Assembly: GCF_000346465.2 (NCBI RefSeq)
Contig: NC_034012.1
Coordinates: forward strand, 6,791,347-6,855,346
From: Prunus persica
Lineage: Eukaryota; Streptophyta; Magnoliopsida; Rosales; Rosaceae
Direction of reading: 5' to 3'
Length of the DNA stretch: 64,000 bases
The notes below the pieces were generated by a model. That model did no database searches, was not told where the DNA came from, and saw only the letters and a list, made by a program, of their open reading frames with translations. A program made the translations under genes and the position numbers. This document shows, one piece after another, positions 60,934-64,000 of the stretch (the first letter of the stretch is position 1; each line of letters starts with the position of its first letter).

Positions 60934-63900
60934 ATGGCTGGAGAAAAAGTTGAAATTTTGAAGGAAAAGGAATCGACATCGTCTTCGTCGGCACCTACAT
61001 CCAATAGACATCCAATTGCCAGTACAAGGTTAGAGGTTGATAAATTTAATGGCTCCAATAATTTTGGTATGTGGCAATGTGAAGTTATGGATGTGTTGTA
61101 TCAACAAGAGCTGGATATGGTTATGGAGGATAAACCCGAAGATATTGATGACAAGCAGTGGACGCGAATTAATCTCCATGCTTGTGCCGCTATTCGATCA
61201 TTCCTTGATAAAGAGTTGAAATACCCGTATATGAAGGAAACTTCTGCTAAGAAGTTATGGATGAAATTGGAGGAGAAGTATATGACCAAGAGCGCAGAAA
61301 ATCGGCTCTTCTTGAAGAAACGACTCTTCCGATTTCAATATCGCTCAGGTATTTCTATGCATGAACACCTCAATGATTATAATAAAATACTTGCTGATTT
61401 AGCAAATCTTGATGTGATAATTCCTGACGAGGATAAGGCACTATGTTTGTTAAATTCATTGCCTGATGATTATGATCATTTGACAACTACTTTGTTGTAT
61501 GGAAAATCCGAGGTGAAACTGGATGAGGTGTCTGCGGCATTGGTGAATCATGAGTGTCGAAAGAAGGAACAGAAGACTCAAAATTCACAAACCGAGGCAC
61601 TTGTTGCAAGGGGTCGAACAGAGGAAAGAAAATCTGGGAAGCGGGGAAAATCTCGTTCAAAGTCACGAGGGAAGTTTCTTGCTAAAGATGAATGTGCCTT
61701 TTGTCGCCAAAAGGGTCATTGGAAGAAAGACTGCCCCAAATTGAAGAACAAGGAGAAGGAGAAAGCGGGTTCTGAAGCAAATGTTGCAAAATCTGGAGAT
61801 GTTGATTTCGAGTTTGCTTTGGCTAGTTCATCTGCTGATGGTCACTCAACTGAGTGGATTTTGGATTCAGGTTGCCCCTATCATATGTGTCCCATTCAGG
61901 AATGGTTTTCTAGCTTCGAGGAGCTGGATGATGGATTTGTTTTGATGGGCAATAATAATGCCTGCAAAACACAAGGGATAGGCAAAATCTGTTTGAAGAT
62001 GCATGATGGAACAGTCAGAGAATTGAGTGATGTTCGGTATGTACCGGATATGAAGAAGAATCTCATCTCATTGGGTGCTTTGGAATCCAAGGGTCTCAAG
62101 ATCACCATGGAGGGTGGAGTTCTTAAAGCTGTGTACGGGGCACTGGTGGTGATGAAAGGTACAAGACGAAATAACTTGTATTTCTTACAGGGGAGTACAG
62201 TTATTGGTGGAGCAGCTGTCACCGAAGCTGCTGACGCAAATAGCACAGACACCACAAGGTTATGGCATATGCGTCTTGGGCATGCTGGTGAAAAAGCGTT
62301 GCAAGGATTGGTGAAGCAAGGCTTATTGAAAGGTGCGAAGGCATGCAAATTGGAATTCTGTGAACATTGTGTGCTGGGTAAGCAAACTAGAGTGAAATTT
62401 GGCACTACTATTCACCACACTAAGGGCATTCTATATTATGTTCACACTGATGTTTGGGGACCTTCCAAGAATGCATCTTGGGGAGGTAGCCATTATTTTG
62501 TCTCCTTTGTTGATGACTTCTCTAGAAGAATATGGGTGTACACCATGAAGCGTAAAGATGAAGTCTTGAAGATATTCCTGAAGTGGAAAAAGATGATTGA
62601 AACGCAAAGCGGTCGAAAGATCAAGACTCTCAGATCAGACAATGGTGGTGAATATAAGTCTGATCCTTTCTTGAAAGTTTGTCAAGATGAGGGTATTGTG
62701 AGGCACTTCACGGTTAGGGAGACACCGCAACAGAATGGGGTGGCAGAGCGCATGAACCGTACTTTGCTTGAGAAAGTTCGGTGTATGTTGTCTAATGCTG
62801 GTTTAGGCAAGGCGTTTTGGGCTGAGGCGATTACTTATGCAAGCCATCTCATTAATCGGTTGCCTGCTGCTGCGAATGAGGGCAAAACGCCCATGGAGGT
62901 ATGGTCTGGTAAACCTTGTACTGATTACAAGTATTTACACATATTTGGTTGTCCTGCTTACTATCATGTCAGGGAAAGCAAGTTAGATCCAAGAGCAAAG
63001 AAAGCTCTATTTATGGGATTTAGCACTGGCGTGAAGGGATACCGACTTTGGTGTCCAGATGAGAAGAAATTTGTTGTAAGCAGAGATGTGACTTTTGATG
63101 AGGCTGCTATGGTAAATCAGAACAAGCATGAAGGTGAAATTGAAGCAACTAAGACCATGAGTAGTTCAAAGCAGGTGGAGTTACTGAAAACTCCAGTTGT
63201 TCCAGTAAGGTCTGATACTACAGACGCTAGTCCTACAGTTGATTATGATGATGAGGACAACGATGATGAAGAGGAGGCACCTACCCAAGAGCCTCCACAG
63301 CAACAAGATTCTATTGCAACAAGAAGATCGAGAAGGGAAATTCGAAAGCCTGCTCGGTTTACTGATATTGTGGCATATGCACTTCCCGTTATTAAAGATG
63401 ATATTCCATCCGCCTACAAAGAAGCTGTCAGAAGTTCAGAGAGCTTGGAGTGGAAGAAATCTATGGATGAGGAGATGAAGTCTCTTCATAAAAATGAGAC
63501 TTGGAAGCTGGTTCAGTTACCAAAGGGGAAGAAAGCAATTGGTTGCAAATGGGTTTATGCCAAGAAGATGGAATCTTTGGGAAAAGACAATGTGAGATTC
63601 AAAGCCAGATTAGTAGCTAAAGGATATGCTCAGAAGGAAGGCATTGACTACAATGAGGTATTTTCTCCTGTAGTAAAACATTCCTCTATTCGTATTTTGT
63701 TGGCTTTGGTTGCGCAGTTTGACCTTGAGTTGGCTCAACTTGATGTCAAGACTGCATTCTTACATGGTGATTTGGAGGAAGAAATTTATATGTCTCAGCC
63801 AGAAGGTTTTAAGGTTGCTGGAAAAGAAAATTGGGTTTGCAAATTGCAAAAATCATTGTACGGCTTGAGGCAGTCTCCAAGACAATGGTATAAGCGATTT

Positions 63901-63945
63901 GATCGGTTTATTGATCGGGCAGAAGTACACAAGAAGTCATTATGA
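60934..63945 (+). pseudogene. Copia gag-pol polyprotein, frameshifted in reverse transcriptase
   Basis: The frame opens at ATG 60934 (MAGEKVEIL) and stops at 63945, about 1,003 residues. Gag covers roughly residues 25-230. The nucleocapsid zinc knuckle CAFCRQKGHWKKDC has CX2CX4HX4C spacing. Protease shows WILDSG. The pre-integrase zinc finger spans LWHMRLGH to CEHCVLGK, and integrase shows TDVWGP, SDNGGEY and NGVAERMNRTL, covering its D, D and E residues. Reverse transcriptase shows KARLVAKGYAQ, QLDVKTAFLHGDL and KSLYGLRQSPRQWY. Near 63910 the frame is shifted by one base and ends soon after, while RT-like coding continues in another frame to the window end. The YVDD motif would lie beyond the edge. 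The copy therefore cannot make a full polyprotein as it stands, but it is otherwise open and so looks young. Confidence 0.9.
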
Positions 63946-64000
63946 CCATTGTGTATACTTTTCGCAAGCTACAGATGGAACCTTCATCTATCTGCTTTTA

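Larger units (their letters stand above)
60173..64000 (+). mobile_element. Ty1/copia LTR retrotransposon (Tork/Tnt1-like), 3' part outside the window
   Basis: Order seen: 5' LTR, tRNA primer-binding site, repeat-rich leader, then one gag-pol frame with gag, protease, integrase and reverse transcriptase. Integrase before reverse transcriptase is the copia order. RNase H, the polypurine tract and the 3' LTR lie beyond the window. The element inserted in the last exon of the terpene synthase pseudogene. Confidence 0.93.

Noticed and set aside
1..64000. tRNA, rRNA, CRISPR arrays, operons, bacterial-type defence systems.
   Set aside because: None seen. The genes are intron-containing plant nuclear genes, and the palindrome array lacks the conserved-repeat/unique-spacer design and the neighbouring genes of a CRISPR locus.

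Overview
The window is nuclear DNA from a flowering plant. Genes have many short GT-AG introns, intergenic DNA is AT-rich, and GA/CT microsatellites and plant transposons are frequent. A woody rosid, probably Rosaceae (Prunus-like), is my best guess from overall appearance; the species cannot be read from the sequence. Four genes (AGC kinase, nitrobindin, YTH protein, nuclear pore anchor) stand in the same order as the Arabidopsis neighbours At1g79250, At1g79260, At1g79270 and At1g79280 as I remember them, which supports their identities and indicates an old conserved eudicot block.

Layout. 1-128: 3' end of a pentatricopeptide repeat gene (+), followed by a region with a ~440-bp tandem duplication. 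2301-5969 (-): NADP-isocitrate dehydrogenase, 15 exons, with a peroxisome-type C-terminus. 7211-9624 (-): AGC-VIII protein kinase (AGC1.7-like), 3 exons. 12512-14672 (+): nitrobindin-type heme protein, 4 exons. 14673-19324: repeat-rich spacer with a complete Mutator-like miniature element. 19325-21909 (+): secreted nepenthesin-type aspartic protease whose first catalytic Asp is replaced by Ser. 21910-28733: long gene-poor spacer with several CT tracts. 28734-31761 (+): YTH-domain m6A reader (ECT8-like), 9 exons. 32776-54027 (-): the very large, intron-rich nuclear pore anchor gene (NUA/TPR). Upstream of it, 54404-55732 holds a striking array of near-identical 22-bp palindromes at ~50-bp spacing, followed by a small non-autonomous Helitron. 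57789-60172 (+): a terpene synthase pseudogene. 60173 to the window end (+): a Ty1/copia (Tork/Tnt1-like) LTR retrotransposon inserted in the last exon of that pseudogene, with its 3' part outside the window.

The host genes do not form one pathway. They are independent housekeeping or regulatory genes: isocitrate-dependent NADPH supply, polar growth kinase signalling, heme/NO chemistry, m6A reading and nuclear pore basket function. The strongest leads are the palindrome array upstream of NUA, the exact-ended Helitron beside it, the 9-bp-TSD Mutator-like element with an extra internal end, and the aspartic protease lacking a catalytic Asp.
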